Part shown: positions 1 through 7,260 of the stretch, in pieces | How positions within the stretch are numbered: the first letter of the stretch is position 1 | Layout: the number at the start of each line of letters is the position of its first letter | Origin: Clostridium sp. Marseille-P2415 | GTDB lineage: Bacteria > Bacillota > Clostridia > Lachnospirales > Lachnospiraceae | Direction: 5' to 3' | Assembly: GCF_900155545.1 (NCBI RefSeq) | Contig: NZ_LT732526.1 | Span: 580,677-614,424 of the forward strand | Length of the DNA stretch: 33,748 nucleotides | Position numbers and translations under genes: made by a program | The notes under the pieces: model-generated | Told to the model about the DNA's origin: nothing | The model's database searches: none | What the model saw: only the letters and a program-made list of their open reading frames with translations

Positions 1-635
1 TGGCGAAAGAGGTGGCGGAAGAGCAGGGGAATTCCATTGAAGTGTCCAATGATATCAGCCGTGATAACATTGCTCAGTCTCTTCAGAATATTCTGGCCAA
101 TAAGGTGGCGGAATTGACCCAGACCATATCCATGATGGACCCGGATGAGTTAAGCCGGATTTTGAACGTGATTGAACATGCCAGAACGGTGCAGCTTGTG
201 GCTGTTGGGAACACCATACCGGTTGCCCTGGATGGTTCCTTTAAATTCAATCAGCTTGGAATACCGGCTGTATCAGGGACTATCTGGGAAACGCAGATGG
301 CCTATACCTGTAATTTAAGGGAAGAGGATGCAATCATCATCATTTCCAATTCAGGTTTTTCCAAACGCCTCATGACTCTTGCGGCTGTGGCAAAGGAAAA
401 CCACACCCCAATCATAGCGGTAACGAACAATGTCTCCTCACCGCTTGGACAGGCCTGTGATTATCACATTACCACGGCTACCAGAGAAAAGCTGCTTTTG
501 GGAGAGTTCTGTTTTTCCAGAGTGACAGCTACAACTGTGATTGAAATATTATATTTGTTTTTATCTGTCAGCATAAAGGATTCCCATGACCATATCAGGC
601 GCCATGAGATTGCGATTTCTGATGATAAAAAATAA
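1..635 (+). CDS. MurR/RpiR-family transcriptional regulator, C-terminal part (SIS domain), truncated by window edge
   Basis: The reading frame is open from the left edge, so the real start and the N-terminal RpiR helix-turn-helix lie outside the window; the GTG at position 12 is probably an internal codon. The visible part holds a sugar isomerase (SIS) phosphosugar-binding domain: a beta strand with VAVGNTIPVA, then an IIIISNSG segment and an IIAVTNN strand, typical of the ligand-sensing half of MurR/RpiR regulators. Family knowledge: these proteins bind phosphosugars and control sugar catabolism genes. A strong terminator follows, so it is not co-transcribed with fruK, although the closeness to a fructose operon allows a regulatory link (inference). 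Class assignment is good; ligand unknown. Confidence 0.85.
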   Translation, partial: AKEVAEEQGNSIEVSNDISRDNIAQSLQNILANKVAELTQTISMMDPDELSRILNVIEHARTVQLVAVGNTIPVALDGSFKFNQLGIPAVSGTIWETQMAYTCNLREEDAIIIISNSGFSKRLMTLAAVAKENHTPIIAVTNNVSSPLGQACDYHITTATREKLLLGEFCFSRVTATTVIEILYLFLSVSIKDSHDHIRRHEIAISDDKK

Positions 636-672
636 AGCCTCATTTATGACGGCTTTAAACAAGCCCAGGAAG

Positions 673-725
673 GCTCCCGGGTACGGCATGTTTGCATATA
701 CATTGCCGTACCGGGAGCTTTTTTA
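673..725 (+). terminator. Intrinsic terminator after the RpiR-type gene
   Basis: A 15-bp stem formed by 673-688 and 704-718 (GCTCCCGG...TACGGCA against TGCCGTACCGGGAGC, one bulged G) is followed at once by a T-run (719-724). Confidence 0.9.
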
Positions 726-813
726 TTATCCGATGAAAAACAAAAAGCAGGAGGGAACATACTCCGGCCTGTTTTCGGGAACACTGATAATTGTGCAAAC
801 TGCTGAAACAGTG

Positions 814-832
814 CAAGAAATAATATTTCTTG
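814..832. promoter_or_regulatory. Perfect 9-1-9 inverted repeat upstream of the fruK promoter (candidate operator)
   Basis: CAAGAAATA and its exact reverse complement TATTTCTTG are separated by one base, 10 nt upstream of the -35 hexamer of the fruK promoter. Position and symmetry suit a dimeric regulator, but no specific family is identified. Confidence 0.45.
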
Positions 833-842
833 AAGAAACATA

Positions 843-871
843 TTGACGAAATAAAGCAATCGTATTATATT
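843..871 (+). promoter_or_regulatory. Candidate sigma-A promoter of fruKA
   Basis: TTGACG (843-848), a 17-nt spacer and TATATT (866-871), about 50 nt before the fruK start. An overlapping TATTAT at 868 is an alternative -10. Confidence 0.6.
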
Positions 872-920
872 ATAAGCGAGGGAAGAAATAAAATTTTATA
901 GATAAAAGGAAAGGTGACAT

Positions 921-1838
921 ATGATTTACACCGTAACATTTAATCCGGCTTTGGATTATGTCGTAAAGGTAGATCACTTCACGCTGGGAACGGTCAATCG
1001 GACTGAGCGGGAAAGCATCTATTGTGGGGGAAAAGGACTAAACGTATCTGCGGTTTTAGCGGCTTTGGGATACGGGAATATTGCACTGGGTTTTGTGGCA
1101 GGATTTACCGGGCAGGAGATTGAACGGGGAGTTAAAAGCCTGGGCTTTCAGTCGGATTTTATCCGGGTGGAAAAAGGCATGTCCAGAATCAATGTGAAGC
1201 TTAAATCCCGGGAAGAGACAGAGATCAACGGCATGGGGCCTGAAATCACCGGGGAAGATGTGAAACGCCTTTTTGAGAAGCTGGACTGTTTAAAAAAAGA
1301 GGATGTGCTGGTTTTATCCGGAAGCATTCCGAAATCCATTGACGATGACATCTATGAGCGGATCATGAAGCAGTTAGACGGAAGGGGAGTCCGTATCGTG
1401 GTGGATGCGACGAAAGACCTGCTTATCAATGTACTTCCTTATCATCCATTCCTGATTAAACCGAATAATCATGAATTGGGTGAGATGTTTGGCGTAACGC
1501 TCCGCGGGGAGGAAGAGATTATTGATTATGGGAAGCGCCTGCAGGACAAAGGAGCCGGAAACGTGCTGGTCTCCATGGCAGGAGACGGAGCCATTCTCAT
1601 CACCGAGGAGTCGAAGGTATACCGGATGGGAGTTCCGAAAGGAACGGTCAAGAATTCCGTTGGTGCCGGAGATTCCATGGTAGCCGGTTTTATAGCCGGT
1701 TTCCTGGAAAACGGAAGCTATGAGCATGCCCTGCGCCTTGGAAGTGCCGCTGGAAGCGCCAGCGCTTTTTCCGAAGGGCTTGCCGGTAAGGAAGATATTC
1801 TGAAACTGTATGAAGAATTATCAATGGAGGGGTTTTAA
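921..1838 (+). CDS. fruK: 1-phosphofructokinase
   Basis: A PfkB-family sugar kinase of 305 residues, normal for 1-phosphofructokinase. It phosphorylates fructose 1-phosphate, delivered by the PTS, to fructose 1,6-bisphosphate in the cytoplasm. It opens with the family N-terminus MIYTVTFNPALDY, has the substrate-loop GGKGLNVS, and near the C-terminus carries the PfkB signature NSVGAGDSMVAGF with the catalytic Asp at residue 251. The ATG at 921 follows AAAGGAAAGGTGAC. The stop codon overlaps the start of the fused fructose PTS gene by one base (TAATG), which favours fruK over the closely related tagatose-6-phosphate kinase. Transcription probably starts at the promoter near 843-871. Confidence 0.95.
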   Translation: MIYTVTFNPALDYVVKVDHFTLGTVNRTERESIYCGGKGLNVSAVLAALGYGNIALGFVAGFTGQEIERGVKSLGFQSDFIRVEKGMSRINVKLKSREETEINGMGPEITGEDVKRLFEKLDCLKKEDVLVLSGSIPKSIDDDIYERIMKQLDGRGVRIVVDATKDLLINVLPYHPFLIKPNNHELGEMFGVTLRGEEEIIDYGKRLQDKGAGNVLVSMAGDGAILITEESKVYRMGVPKGTVKNSVGAGDSMVAGFIAGFLENGSYEHALRLGSAAGSASAFSEGLAGKEDILKLYEELSMEGF

Positions 1839-3760
1839 TGAAGATTACAGAATTGTTAAAAAAGGAAAGCGTAGAACTGGGCGTGAAGGTTTCTGATAAG
1901 GAAGCCGCCATTGACCGGCTGGTGGGCTTAATGGATGCAGGCGGTAGGCTGAACGACAAGGCAGGATACAAAGAAGGCATTCTTTCGAGGGAAGCGCTGG
2001 GTAGCACGGCTGTGGGTGACGGGATTGCGATCCCCCATGCTAAGACAGCGGCGGTGAAGGAACCGGGCCTTGCCGCCATCGTGGTACCGGAAGGGGTGGA
2101 TTACGAAGCCTTTGACGGTTCCCCCGCCCATTTGATATTCATGATCGCTGCGCCGGAGGGGGAAGCGGATGTTCATCTGGAGGCATTGTCCAGGCTTTCT
2201 ACCTTGCTCATGGATCCTGATTTTAAAGATGATTTGATAAAAGCCGGTTCAAAGGAAGAATTTTTACGGCTTATCGATGACAAGGAATCCGAACGGTACC
2301 AAAAGAAGCCTGCAGAAAAAACTTCGGATGCTCCAAAGGCTACAAATGGATACCGTGTTTTGGCTGTTACGGCCTGTCCGACCGGAATTGCCCACACCTT
2401 TATGGCAGCCGAGAACTTGGAAAAGCTGGGGAAGAAAATGGGAATTCCGGTCAAAGCGGAAACCAACGGGGCGGAAGGGGTAGGCAATGCCCTGACAAAG
2501 GCTGAGATCGCCTCAGCGGACGGGATCGTCATAGCAGCCGATAAAAACGTGGATATGGCCCGCTTTGATGGGAAACGTGTGGTCATGGCTACTGTTTCGG
2601 AAGGAATCCAAAAGGGAGAAGAGCTGATTAAACGGGCGGTGAGCGGGGAAACACCTGTTTACCACCATTCGGGAGCTGTTTCCCAGGGAGAGGGCAATGA
2701 GCAGGAAGGAATCGGTCATTCCGTTTATAAGCATCTGATGAATGGCGTATCCCACATGCTTCCTTTTGTAATCGGCGGAGGAATCCTCATAGCTCTGGCT
2801 TTCTTATTTGATGATTATTCCATAGACCCTTCTAATTTTGGTAAAAACACCCCCCTTGCCGCATATTTAAAGACCATTGGGGAGCAGGCCTTCGGCATGA
2901 TGCTTCCGGTTCTGGCCGGATACATTGCCATGAGCATTGCCGACCGTCCGGGTCTGGCGGTAGGGTTTGTGGGCGGACTTGTAGCTAAAATGGGCGCTAC
3001 ATTTGCAAATCCGGCAGGCGGAAATGTGAACTCCGGTTTTCTGGGCGCTCTGTTAGCCGGCTTCATCGGCGGATACATTGTGCTGATGCTTAAGAGGGCA
3101 TTCAGAAGGCTTCCAAAATCCTTGGAAGGAATCAAGCCTGTCCTCCTCTATCCGCTGATCGGTATTTTACTGGTATCCGTGGTGACAACCTTCATCAATC
3201 CGTTTGTAGGTGCGATCAATGATGGACTCACAAGCCTGTTAAACGGAATGGGCGGCACCAGCAAGATCATTCTCGGTGTCGTTGTGGGAGGCATGATGTC
3301 CGTGGATATGGGCGGCCCTGTGAACAAGGCGGCTTATGTGTTCGGCACGGCCCAGCTGGCAGAAGGTAATTTTGATATTATGGCGGCTGTCATGGCAGGG
3401 GGCATGGTTCCTCCGATCGCCATTGCTCTTTGCACCACATTTTTTAAGAAGAAATTTACAGATAAAGAGCGTCAGTCCGGTCTGGTTAACTATATCATGG
3501 GACTGTCCTTTATTTCAGAGGGAGCTATCCCATTTGCAGCAGCAGACCCGATCCGTGTGATTCCTTCCTGCATGATAGGCTCTGCAGTGGCGGGCGGACT
3601 TTCCATGGCATTTGGCTGTACCCTTCGGGCGCCTCACGGAGGGATATTCGTTCTTCCTACTATTGGAAATCCGTTTGGATACCTGTTAGCCATTATCATT
3701 GGTTCTGCTGTGGGCTGCGTTGTATTGGCCGCACTGAAAAAGAATATACAGGCAGAATAA
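1838..3760 (+). CDS. fruA: PTS fructose transporter, fused EIIA-EIIB-EIIC
   Basis: A single 640-residue polypeptide that imports fructose and phosphorylates it to fructose 1-phosphate. EIIA spans about residues 1-150, with the phospho-accepting His67 in GIAIPHAK. EIIB spans about 172-265, with the active-site Cys180 in VTACPTGIAHTFMAAE. EIIC spans about 290-640 as a polytopic membrane domain, containing VPPIAIALCT and the conserved SEGAIPFAAADP and APHGG motifs. The A-B-C order is common for Firmicutes FruA. Translation is coupled to fruK by the 1-nt stop/start overlap. The operon ends at the terminator at 3768-3799. Residues for phosphotransfer are intact in all domains. Confidence 0.96.
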   Translation: MKITELLKKESVELGVKVSDKEAAIDRLVGLMDAGGRLNDKAGYKEGILSREALGSTAVGDGIAIPHAKTAAVKEPGLAAIVVPEGVDYEAFDGSPAHLIFMIAAPEGEADVHLEALSRLSTLLMDPDFKDDLIKAGSKEEFLRLIDDKESERYQKKPAEKTSDAPKATNGYRVLAVTACPTGIAHTFMAAENLEKLGKKMGIPVKAETNGAEGVGNALTKAEIASADGIVIAADKNVDMARFDGKRVVMATVSEGIQKGEELIKRAVSGETPVYHHSGAVSQGEGNEQEGIGHSVYKHLMNGVSHMLPFVIGGGILIALAFLFDDYSIDPSNFGKNTPLAAYLKTIGEQAFGMMLPVLAGYIAMSIADRPGLAVGFVGGLVAKMGATFANPAGGNVNSGFLGALLAGFIGGYIVLMLKRAFRRLPKSLEGIKPVLLYPLIGILLVSVVTTFINPFVGAINDGLTSLLNGMGGTSKIILGVVVGGMMSVDMGGPVNKAAYVFGTAQLAEGNFDIMAAVMAGGMVPPIAIALCTTFFKKKFTDKERQSGLVNYIMGLSFISEGAIPFAAADPIRVIPSCMIGSAVAGGLSMAFGCTLRAPHGGIFVLPTIGNPFGYLLAIIIGSAVGCVVLAALKKNIQAE

Positions 3761-3767
3761 TATATTT

Positions 3768-3799
3768 AAGCGCCACGGCCCGCAGGCTGTGGCGCTTTG
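3768..3799 (+). terminator. Intrinsic terminator of fruKA
   Basis: Stem AAGCGCCACGGCC (3768-3780) with GGCTGTGGCGCTTT (3785-3798), loop CGCA, one G-T pair, short T-run. It lies 8 nt after the fruA stop. Confidence 0.85.
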
Positions 3800-3819
3800 C
3801 TGTTGACAGGAAAAAGAGC

Positions 3820-3848
3820 TTTACGAACCCCTGTCCATTCGGTATACT
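3820..3848 (+). promoter_or_regulatory. Candidate sigma-A promoter of the GNAT gene
   Basis: TTTACG (3820-3825), 17-nt spacer, TATACT (3843-3848), 34 nt before the TTG start. The nearby TTGACA at 3803 is too far from this -10 to be its partner. Confidence 0.55.
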
Positions 3849-3882
3849 TATTAAAATGGATGAAAGATTGGAGGAGTAAGAA

Positions 3883-4374
3883 TTGGATATTGTAATCAGA
3901 CCTTACGAAGATAAGGATCTTCCGGAAATGACCGCCTTATGGAATCAGATTGTTTTAGAGGGAAATGCATTTCCCCAGGAAACCTGTCTTGACAGCATGA
4001 CCGGGCAGTCATTTTTTGCAGAACAAAGTTTTGCTGCCGTAGCAGAGGATACGGCAGCAAAGAAGCTGTGCGGTCTTTATATTCTGCATCCCAACAATGT
4101 GGGAAGATGCGGGCACATATGCAATGCCAGCTATGCGGTAAGCGCAGAGTGCAGGGGTCACCATATCGGAGAGCGTCTGGTTAATCATTGTCTGACTCAG
4201 GGTAAGAAGCTTGGCTTTCGGATCCTGCAGTTCAATGCGGTCGTTGCCACCAATACTTCGGCCAGGCGCCTGTACGAGCGGCTGGGCTTTCAGCAGCTTG
4301 GGGTGATTCCAGGGGGATTTTTAATGAAGGATGGCCATTACGAAGACATCTGCCCCTATTATCATCTGCTTTAA
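3883..4374 (+). CDS. GNAT-family N-acetyltransferase
   Basis: A 163-residue cytoplasmic acetyl-CoA-dependent acetyltransferase. The start is a TTG at 3883, preceded by GGAGG at 3870-3874; no ATG with a ribosome-binding site is available. The acetyl-CoA site is seen in SAECRGHHIGERLVNHCL (motif A, R/Q-x-x-G-x-G/A type) and the C-terminal part in NTSARRLYERLGFQQLGVIPGG, typical of the family. The substrate cannot be told from sequence. It is a single gene with its own promoter and converges on the DUF305 gene; the two stop codons are only 10 nt apart and no hairpin separates them. Confidence 0.88.
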   Translation: MDIVIRPYEDKDLPEMTALWNQIVLEGNAFPQETCLDSMTGQSFFAEQSFAAVAEDTAAKKLCGLYILHPNNVGRCGHICNASYAVSAECRGHHIGERLVNHCLTQGKKLGFRILQFNAVVATNTSARRLYERLGFQQLGVIPGGFLMKDGHYEDICPYYHLL

Positions 4375-4384
4375 CAGCGGGCGC

Positions 4385-5140
4385 TTATTGGGTGAAATCC
4401 CGCATCTCATTGATTTCCTGCTCCTGAACGGTTATGATGTTCTGGGCCAGGGTGCGGATTTCTTCATAATCTGTGTATTCCAGTATGGATTTTGCCATTT
4501 CCACTGCCATTTGATGATGTTTTATCATGCCGTCTGCAAAAGCGTGGCCGAGGCTGGAAGCATTGGATTTATCCATTTTTTGGCCGCGGTTTAAAAAGCC
4601 GTGGTAGTCTTCCAGATAGGCACTTTCCTTATCCTCATTGTTGTGGCCTTCCGAGCCATATTTATCTGCCAGATCCTGCATTCTGGTAATTTCCGCCTGC
4701 TGGGCCGGGATGATATGTTCTGCCATGCCTTTCAGCTTGTCATCGCTGCTGCCGTAAGAGAGATAGGCTTCTGACATCAAAATGGCGGATTCATGATGAA
4801 GGACCATTCCATTTAAGAAATCAATGGAGGCATTTCCTGATTTCGGAATGTTTTTCATTGCCTGCATCATATCCGTCATGATTTCATCCTGCCTGGACAG
4901 ATAACGGTTGACATTGTCTTCGGCTGAAACGTTGTCTAAGTTGCGGTTTACCTCCACTGACGGATTTGCCCCTGGGGTAACGGAAACGGTAGAAACAGCC
5001 CCCTGGACGCTTTCGGATGGGATTTTGGACTGGTTGGATTTTCGGATTTTGATCCAGTTAACCGAAGTAAAGGTGGCGACCAGCAGGACGGTAAATGCCA
5101 GAATAAAGCCAATGGCCCAATATCTCAAATTTTTTTTCAT
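4385..5140 (-). CDS. DUF305 family membrane-anchored protein with two His-His motifs
   Basis: Read from the ATG at 5140, which has GGGAG 6 nt upstream (the ATGs at 5176 and 5173 have none), this is a 251-residue protein. An N-terminal membrane segment (about residues 7-29) acts as signal anchor, followed by a Ser/Val-rich linker and two helical repeats. The repeats carry FLNGMVLHHESAILMSEAYL and FADGMIKHHQMAVEMAKSIL, the duplicated HH-x(4-5)-M signature of DUF305. Family knowledge: some members (e.g. cyanobacterial CopM) bind copper outside the cytoplasm; a metal-binding role here is inference. It is divergent from the HAD gene and has its own promoter with an inverted repeat in the spacer. 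Confidence 0.85.
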   Translation of the reverse strand: MKKNLRYWAIGFILAFTVLLVATFTSVNWIKIRKSNQSKIPSESVQGAVSTVSVTPGANPSVEVNRNLDNVSAEDNVNRYLSRQDEIMTDMMQAMKNIPKSGNASIDFLNGMVLHHESAILMSEAYLSYGSSDDKLKGMAEHIIPAQQAEITRMQDLADKYGSEGHNNEDKESAYLEDYHGFLNRGQKMDKSNASSLGHAFADGMIKHHQMAVEMAKSILEYTDYEEIRTLAQNIITVQEQEINEMRDFTQ

Positions 5141-5177
5141 AACATTCTCCCATTTCTTTTGATATTCGGACATCATT

Positions 5178-5207
5178 AGTATGGGCAGAAATAAGGCCCT
5201 TATTCAA
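5178..5207 (-). promoter_or_regulatory. Candidate promoter of the DUF305 gene with a 7-1-7 inverted repeat in the spacer
   Basis: On the minus strand TTGAAT (5202-5207), an 18-nt spacer and CATACT (5178-5183). The spacer holds a perfect inverted repeat at 5190-5204, AATAAGG-C-CCTTATT on the plus strand, which could be an operator. Confidence 0.4.
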
Positions 5208-5281
5208 AAAGGCAGGAGAGCTGGATTTTTAAGATATTATGATTTATAATGAAAGGGCAAGAAAGAGGGAAGGAGAGAGAT

Positions 5282-5935
5282 ATGTATAAGTGTTGTATAT
5301 TTGATCTGGATGGAACCATTATCAATACCATTCATTCCCTGGCCTATTCCATCAGTCAGACCATGGAGCATTTCGGATATAAGCCGGTTGATGAGGCCCA
5401 CACCAAGCAGTTTGTCGGGGATGGATTTAAAAAGCTGGTAGAAAGGGCTCTTATTTATTCCGGGGATGAAAAGCTGGTTCATTACGGGGAAGCACTGGCC
5501 GTTTATGAGGAAATATTTAAGAAAAACTGTCTTTACCAGGTGGAGCCTTACGATGGAATGCGGCCGTTTTTAAAATTCTTAAAAGAAAAGGAAATAAAAA
5601 TAGGAGTGTTGACCAACAAAGGGCATGAACAGGCAGTTGAATGCGTGGAGGCCGTTTATGGAACGGGCTTTTTTGACCTGATCACAGGGGAAGGGAACGG
5701 AGTGAAATGCAAGCCGGACCCTTCAGGTGCTTTGATGACAGCGGAGAGTTTTCATGCGAAGCCTTCGGAGTGCCTTTATTTTGGAGATACCAATACCGAT
5801 ATGCGGACCGGTATCAACGCCGGTATGGACACGGCTGCCGTTACATGGGGATTTCGTGACCGGGATGAGTTAGAGGCGTTTCATCCCAGGTACATCATCG
5901 ATCATCCGGATGAGATCAAACATGTTTTTGAATAA
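5282..5935 (+). CDS. HAD-superfamily hydrolase, phosphoglycolate-phosphatase-like
   Basis: A 217-residue cytoplasmic phosphatase. The ATG at 5282 is preceded by GGAAGGAGAG; an earlier in-frame ATG at 5249 has no ribosome-binding site. HAD motif I is FDLDGTIINT (nucleophile Asp8, acid Asp10), motif II VLTNKG, motif III Lys in KCKPDP, and motif IV YFGDTNTDMRTGINAG. A helical cap lies between motif I and motif II, as in the Gph/PGP subclass. Actual substrate cannot be fixed; phosphoglycolate, pyrophosphate or sugar phosphates are all possible. A TATAAT at 5245-5250 may be its -10 element. A terminator follows, so it stands alone. Confidence 0.88.
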   Translation: MYKCCIFDLDGTIINTIHSLAYSISQTMEHFGYKPVDEAHTKQFVGDGFKKLVERALIYSGDEKLVHYGEALAVYEEIFKKNCLYQVEPYDGMRPFLKFLKEKEIKIGVLTNKGHEQAVECVEAVYGTGFFDLITGEGNGVKCKPDPSGALMTAESFHAKPSECLYFGDTNTDMRTGINAGMDTAAVTWGFRDRDELEAFHPRYIIDHPDEIKHVFE

Positions 5936-5961
5936 AATTTTAAAAAAAAGGAAAATTAAGG

Positions 5962-5993
5962 AGAGATAAGAGTGAGTATCTCTTCTTTTTTTA
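5962..5993 (+). terminator. Intrinsic terminator after the HAD gene
   Basis: AGAGATA (5962-5968) pairs with TATCTCT (5977-5983), 8-nt loop, followed by TCTTTTTTTATTT. Confidence 0.75.
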
Positions 5994-6016
5994 TTTGTTG
6001 ATAAAACGGAGGAACC

Positions 6017-7036
6017 ATGGCTAAATACTTTAAATGGGGCTTGATCCTGATTGCGGCCGTCTGGGCGGCCCTTATAGGGACTATGCTGGGATATGCCTGG
6101 AATATCATGCATTTGCCGCAAAAGCTTCCCCAAGCGGAAATGCCTCAGATTCAAAATACGAATATTAGTATAGAAACCCAGGAAAAAATGGAGGGATACT
6201 GGACACTGGCCGTGTTCGGCGTGGATTCCAGGGAAGGAAACTTAGGGAAAGGGACCAGATCGGATATGCAGATGATCCTCAATGTAAATCTGGGTACCGG
6301 GGAAATACGAATGGTCTCTGTCTACCGTGACACGTATTTAAAGATAGACCAGAAGGGCCGGTATGATAAGATCAACGAGGCATATTTCAATGGCGGGCCA
6401 AAACAGGCGATTGAGGCATTGACGGAAAATCTGGATTTAAGCATAGACGATTATGCCTCATTCAGCTGGAAGGCAGTAGCGGATGCCATCAATATTCTGG
6501 GAGGAATCGATGTGGATATCAGTCATGAGGAGTTTCGGGTCATCAATGGTTTCATTACGGAAACCGTGGAAGCTACCGGTGTGGGATCCCATCATTTAAA
6601 AAAGGAAGGGCCCAACCATCTGGACGGCGTCCAGGCAGTCGCTTACGCAAGGCTTCGGAAAATGGATACGGATTTCAAGCGGACGGAACGGCAGAGGGAG
6701 GTTGCAGATCTGGCGCTTGAAAAGGCCAGAAAAGCGGATTTGTCCACCTTAAACCGGGTGGTCACTGCCGTGCTTCCCCAGATATCCACCAGCATTGGCA
6801 TGAAAGATATGCTTCCATTGATGAAAAATGCAAAACGGTTTCATTTAACTGAGACCGAAGGCTTTCCATCGAAACTAAAGGACGTAAAAATCGGGAAAAA
6901 AGATTGTGTCATTCCAGTGACATTGGAGGAAAACGTAAAAAGGCTTCACCAGTTTTTATTTGATGATGAGGTCTACGAGCCTTCCGGGCTGGTAAAAGAA
7001 ACCAGCAGGCAGATTCAGCAGAAGGTAAAAAAATAA
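6017..7036 (+). CDS. LytR-CpsA-Psr (LCP) family glycopolymer transferase
   Basis: A 339-residue membrane-anchored protein. LCP enzymes move lipid-linked wall glycopolymers onto peptidoglycan on the outer face of the membrane. The N-terminus has a single membrane segment (about residues 7-28), then a short linker. The LCP domain runs from about residue 62 to 235: FGVDSREGN, TRSDMQMILNVNL, the hallmark VSVYRDTYLKI, INEAYFNGG, and the C-terminal Arg motif YARLRKMDTDFKRTERQREV, which supplies the phosphate-binding arginines. The start at 6017 has GGAGG 6 nt upstream. It is monocistronic, between two terminators. Older annotations call such proteins transcriptional attenuators; the enzyme role is better supported. 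Confidence 0.92.
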   Translation: MAKYFKWGLILIAAVWAALIGTMLGYAWNIMHLPQKLPQAEMPQIQNTNISIETQEKMEGYWTLAVFGVDSREGNLGKGTRSDMQMILNVNLGTGEIRMVSVYRDTYLKIDQKGRYDKINEAYFNGGPKQAIEALTENLDLSIDDYASFSWKAVADAINILGGIDVDISHEEFRVINGFITETVEATGVGSHHLKKEGPNHLDGVQAVAYARLRKMDTDFKRTERQREVADLALEKARKADLSTLNRVVTAVLPQISTSIGMKDMLPLMKNAKRFHLTETEGFPSKLKDVKIGKKDCVIPVTLEENVKRLHQFLFDDEVYEPSGLVKETSRQIQQKVKK

Positions 7037-7054
7037 GAGAAAAGAGCCAGGAAG

Positions 7055-7105
7055 CCTGTAAAGGGCAGCAGAAGGTTTTGCTTCTGATGTTTTTTACAGG
7101 TTTTT
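7055..7105 (+). terminator. Intrinsic terminator after the LCP gene
   Basis: Two-layer hairpin: outer CCTGTAAA (7055-7062) with TTTACAGG (7093-7100), inner CAGAAG (7068-7073) with CTTCTG (7081-7086), then TTTTTCTTG. Confidence 0.8.
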
Positions 7106-7188
7106 CTTGTTTAAATGCAAAATCGAACCTTTTCCTATTGCACAAAGTGTGCTATACTATGCGAATGGAATCAGATAGGAGATTGAAA

Positions 7189-7206
7189 ATGAATACAAAA
7201 GCCTGA
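7189..7206 (+). other. Five-codon mini-ORF in the trkH leader
   Basis: ATG at 7189 with AGGAG 8 nt upstream reads Met-Asn-Thr-Lys-Ala-stop. It lies downstream of a -10-like TATACT (7153-7158) and 55 nt before trkH. The direct repeat GAATACAAAA occurs at 7191-7200 and again at 7205-7214. Translation is unproven; it may be chance. Confidence 0.25.
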
Positions 7207-7260
7207 ATACAAAACAGGAATATGGTATCATAAGAAAAGAGGAGAGACAGTAAGAGGATC

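Noticed and set aside
3803-3848. TTGACA at 3803 as -35 for the acetyltransferase promoter
   Set aside because: It is 34 nt from the TATACT; TTTACG at 3820 has the right 17-nt spacing.
7037-7260. Possible c-di-AMP riboswitch before the potassium transporter genes
   Set aside because: No long structured conserved region is visible; the leader holds a terminator of the previous gene and about 100 nt of unstructured sequence.
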